8,142 bases of DNA, taken from assembly GCA_002418055.1 (NCBI GenBank), contig DIDI01000035.1, forward strand, positions 3,195-11,336, in the 5' to 3' direction. The notes below the pieces were generated by a model, which saw only the letters and a program-made list of their open reading frames with translations, was not told the origin of the DNA and did no database searches. A program made the position numbers and the translations under genes. This stretch comes from Lactobacillus sp. UBA5804. GTDB taxonomy: Bacteria > Bacillota > Bacilli > Lactobacillales > Lactobacillaceae. Each line of letters opens with the position of its first letter. Position 1 is the stretch's first letter. This document shows, piece by piece, positions 5,840-8,142 of the stretch.

Positions 5840-6670
5840 ATGAAATTAATCCATAAAATCAGTTTAACCCTCGGCACGCTTGGACTTGTTTGCTTACTGG
5901 CAGGTTGCAGTCAAGGTCAGTCAGAAGACAAAAGTATTGAAACCATCAAGGCTAAAAAGACGTTAGTCCTGGGAACTTCAGCTGACTATGCGCCATTTGA
6001 ATTTCCAATTATTAAAAATGGCCAAAAAGAATTTGCCGGCTATGACATTTTAGTTGCCAAAGAATTAGCCAAATCACTTGGGGTCAGCTTAAAAGTCGAC
6101 AACATTGAATTCTCTTCACTGATCTCCGAATTACAAAACAAAAAGTGTGATGTGGTGCTTGCAGGCTTAACGCCCACGCCACAGCGGAAAAAAGTGATTA
6201 GTTTCTCGCAAAATTATTGTACCTATAATTTCAAAAATGTACTCTTAGTTCAAAAGAAAGACGCTAATCGTTATAACACAGCTGCTTCGTTAGCCAATCA
6301 AAGCGTGGGTGTGCAACAGTCTACGACCCAAGAAGATATTGCTAACAAACAGCTAAAAGCGAGCCATATTATCCCAGAAAGTTTAGTCACCGGCTTAGCT
6401 ACCGAATTATCTCATGGCAAGTTAGCTGGGATTGTCGTGGAAAATACGATTGCCAATGACTATTTGAAATTACATCCTGGTCAATACGCCATTGCTAAAG
6501 TCCCACTTAAGACGCCAGCCGAAGGCAATACTTTTGCCGTCGGGGTTAGAAAACAAGATCGGGCGCTGCTAAAAAAGATTAATCAAAAGCTCACTGAGAT
6601 GAAAAAATCAGGTAAGTTAGAGCAATTATTGAAACAAGCGCTTGAAACCCAAGCTAAGTATTCTAAATAA
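5840..6670 (+). CDS. Polar (probably basic) amino acid ABC transporter substrate-binding lipoprotein
   Basis: A 276-residue lipoprotein that captures an amino acid outside the membrane for the permease encoded next. The N terminus is a lipoprotein signal peptide with lipobox LAGC and lipid-anchored Cys23. The mature part follows the family 3 binding-protein plan: TSADYAPFEF (46-55), GYDILVAKELAKSLGV (67-82), AGLTPTPQRKK (108-118) with Arg116 expected to hold the ligand carboxylate, and an acidic residue for the amino group. That residue is Glu201 in VVENTIA, where DEP is more usual. The pattern resembles arginine-binding members of the group, so arginine is my best guess, not proven. The start is ATG 5840 with SD AAAGGAG 9 bases upstream; a TTG at 5789 would add 17 residues but has no SD and spoils the signal peptide. 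The permease gene follows after 16 bases. Confidence 0.93.
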   Translation: MKLIHKISLTLGTLGLVCLLAGCSQGQSEDKSIETIKAKKTLVLGTSADYAPFEFPIIKNGQKEFAGYDILVAKELAKSLGVSLKVDNIEFSSLISELQNKKCDVVLAGLTPTPQRKKVISFSQNYCTYNFKNVLLVQKKDANRYNTAASLANQSVGVQQSTTQEDIANKQLKASHIIPESLVTGLATELSHGKLAGIVVENTIANDYLKLHPGQYAIAKVPLKTPAEGNTFAVGVRKQDRALLKKINQKLTEMKKSGKLEQLLKQALETQAKYSK

Positions 6671-6686
6671 TCAGGAGGGCGGCTAG

Positions 6687-7373
6687 ATGTTCAACTTCTT
6701 AGGTAAGTATTATCCGCTCTACCTCAACGGGACAGCGCAAACGATTATCATTTCTATCATCGGCGTCCTGATTGGTCTCCTACTTGGGATTACCATTGTG
6801 ATGCTGAGATTATCCGAGCATAAATTTGCGCGTGCAATTGCCAAAACCTATGTTGCAATCCTGCGGGGTACCCCGTCAATGATTCAAGTCATGCTCATTT
6901 ACTACGTCTTATCTGGTTTAATCACCATCCCACCCATTCAAATTCTGGGTGCTAGCTTAGATCGGGTAATTCCCGGTGCAATCGCCCTAGGTCTTAATTC
7001 AGGGGCTTATGTCTCAGAAATTCTGCGGGCAGGGGTCACCTCAATTAGTGTGGGACAAACTGAAGCGGGGCTGTCCCTAGGACTTAGTCCTAAAACAACG
7101 CTTTACCAAATTGTCCTACCGCAAGCAATTCGCAATGTTGTCCCAGCCTTGGGAAATGAATTTATCACATTAATTAAGGAATCCTCTGTATTATTTTATA
7201 TTGGGGTCCAAGAAGTAACTGCGCAAGCTTTAGGAATTGGTGGCACGCTCTATAACTTCATTCCACCATTATTAGTCGCTGGTCTAATTTATTTCATCCT
7301 AACGTCACTAATGTCACAACTAATGAACTTAGTTGAAAAACGGCTTGGGCGTAAATATCGGCAAGTAGCCTGA
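6687..7373 (+). CDS. Amino acid ABC transporter permease (HisM/GlnP-type)
   Basis: This 228-residue membrane protein should form the homodimeric channel of the importer. The typical start LNGTAQTIIISIIGVLIG opens the first of about five membrane segments. RGTPSMIQVMLIYY (60-73) is characteristic of polar amino acid permeases. The EAA loop, with GAYVSEILRAG (106-116) and GQTEAGLSLGLS (123-134), should contact the ATPase coupling groove. Length is standard. SD AGGAGG (6673-6678) lies 8 bases before the ATG. It sits between the binding-protein gene (16-base gap) and the ATPase gene (9-base gap), so the operon is compact and the stoichiometry is set by translation. Confidence 0.95.
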   Translation: MFNFLGKYYPLYLNGTAQTIIISIIGVLIGLLLGITIVMLRLSEHKFARAIAKTYVAILRGTPSMIQVMLIYYVLSGLITIPPIQILGASLDRVIPGAIALGLNSGAYVSEILRAGVTSISVGQTEAGLSLGLSPKTTLYQIVLPQAIRNVVPALGNEFITLIKESSVLFYIGVQEVTAQALGIGGTLYNFIPPLLVAGLIYFILTSLMSQLMNLVEKRLGRKYRQVA

Positions 7374-7382
7374 GGTGAGACC

Positions 7383-8120
7383 ATGACACAAACACGAATT
7401 GAAGTTTCCCATTTAAATAAAACCTTTGGTCAACAACCGATTCTGAAAGATATTTCTTTTAAAGTTGTCCCCGGTGAAAAAGTCGTCTTAATTGGCCCCT
7501 CTGGATCAGGAAAAAGCACCTTATTACGTTGCCTCAATCGGCTGGAAAGTCCCACAACTGGCAAAGTCGCCTTTGACGGCCAAGATATCAGCCAATTGGA
7601 AGGACTCAAACTATGGCAACTACGACAACAAATTGGCATGGTGTTCCAGCAATTTAACCTCTTTCCTAATAAAACGGTGCTTGAGAATATTACTTTTGCC
7701 CCGCGGAAGCTAAAAAAAGTCCCGACTGAAGCAGCCAACAAACAGGCCTTAACACTGCTACAACAAGTTGGACTCACAGATAAAGCCAATGCTTATCCCC
7801 AAATGCTATCTGGTGGACAACAGCAGCGGGTCGCGATTGCCAGAGCCTTAGCGATGAAGCCTAATCTCATGTTATTTGATGAGCCAACCTCAGCACTAGA
7901 TCCTGAAATGGTTGCTGAAGTGTTGCAGGTTATGAAGCAGCTCGCAGACGCTGGGATGACGATGGTCATTGTCACTCATGAAATGGGCTTTGCAGAACAA
8001 GTGGCCGATCAAGTGCTATTTTTAGCGGATGGCGAAATACTAGATCAAGGCACTCCTGATCAAGTCTTCCATCACAGCCAGAATCAACGTACGCGTACTT
8101 TTTTAAAACAATTATCATAA
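7383..8120 (+). CDS. Amino acid ABC transporter ATP-binding protein
   Basis: A cytosolic ATPase of 245 residues that powers the importer as a dimer. All motifs are intact: Walker A GPSGSGKST (38-46), Q-loop Gln89 in VFQQFNLFP, signature LSGGQQQR (142-149), Walker B LMLFDEPTSALD (162-173) with catalytic Glu167, and the H-loop His199 in THEMGFA. These are the forms typical of GlnQ/HisP-type polar amino acid importers. The SD (AGGTGAG, 7373-7379) overlaps the stop codon of the permease gene, suggesting coupled translation. It is the last gene seen; only 22 bases follow and no terminator is visible before the window ends. Confidence 0.96.
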   Translation: MTQTRIEVSHLNKTFGQQPILKDISFKVVPGEKVVLIGPSGSGKSTLLRCLNRLESPTTGKVAFDGQDISQLEGLKLWQLRQQIGMVFQQFNLFPNKTVLENITFAPRKLKKVPTEAANKQALTLLQQVGLTDKANAYPQMLSGGQQQRVAIARALAMKPNLMLFDEPTSALDPEMVAEVLQVMKQLADAGMTMVIVTHEMGFAEQVADQVLFLADGEILDQGTPDQVFHHSQNQRTRTFLKQLS

Positions 8121-8142
8121 ATAAAAACCACTTATTATCACA

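Noticed and set aside
7430..7975. Antisense open frames inside the ATPase gene
   Set aside because: They are shadows of an intact, motif-complete ATPase and have no SD or known domain.

Overview
The window looks like chromosomal DNA of a lactic acid bacterium of the family Lactobacillaceae. The reasons are the Gram-positive layout, strong AAGGAGG-type Shine-Dalgarno (SD) sites, near-consensus sigma-A promoters, a low-to-moderate GC feel, and a substrate-binding/permease fusion of the kind known from Lactococcus GlnP. I cannot fix the genus. There is no sign of phage, IS element, CRISPR, tRNA or rRNA. The theme is uptake and processing of amino acids, with one stress gene.

Left part, minus strand. 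From right to left there is a class-I glutamine amidotransferase-like gamma-glutamyl hydrolase (4447-5163), then an APC-family amino acid permease 22 bases behind it (2991-4424). Together they form an operon with a good promoter whose -35 box lies inside a perfect 15-bp palindrome. A Dps-type ferritin-like gene follows (2446-2919) with its own promoter and a strong rho-independent terminator. Beyond it is a 714-residue GlnP-type protein (32-2176) with two tandem binding domains fused to an ABC permease. This gene overlaps by ATGA the first codons of its ATPase gene, which runs off the left edge.

Middle, 5164-5839. This long gap between divergent operons is the least ordinary part. It holds a tiny ORF that encodes little more than a signal peptide (5418-5516). 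It also holds a perfect-consensus promoter (TTGACA-N17-TATAAT) that opens a roughly 190-nt leader. Within the leader are a 15-bp palindrome at the start codon of a small ORF, a 27-residue leader peptide ending Trp-Arg-Arg-Arg encoded by three consecutive CGA codons, two mutually exclusive hairpins that begin at those codons, and a stretch of leader-ORF sequence that can pair with the SD of the next gene.

Right part, plus strand. A compact polar amino acid ABC importer follows: lipoprotein binding protein (5840-6670), permease (6687-7373) and ATPase (7383-8120). The binding protein resembles the arginine/basic amino acid group of such proteins. I therefore infer that the leader may be an arginine-sensing, translation-coupled attenuator controlling an arginine (or other polar amino acid) importer. 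This is the most interesting hypothesis in the window and remains untested.
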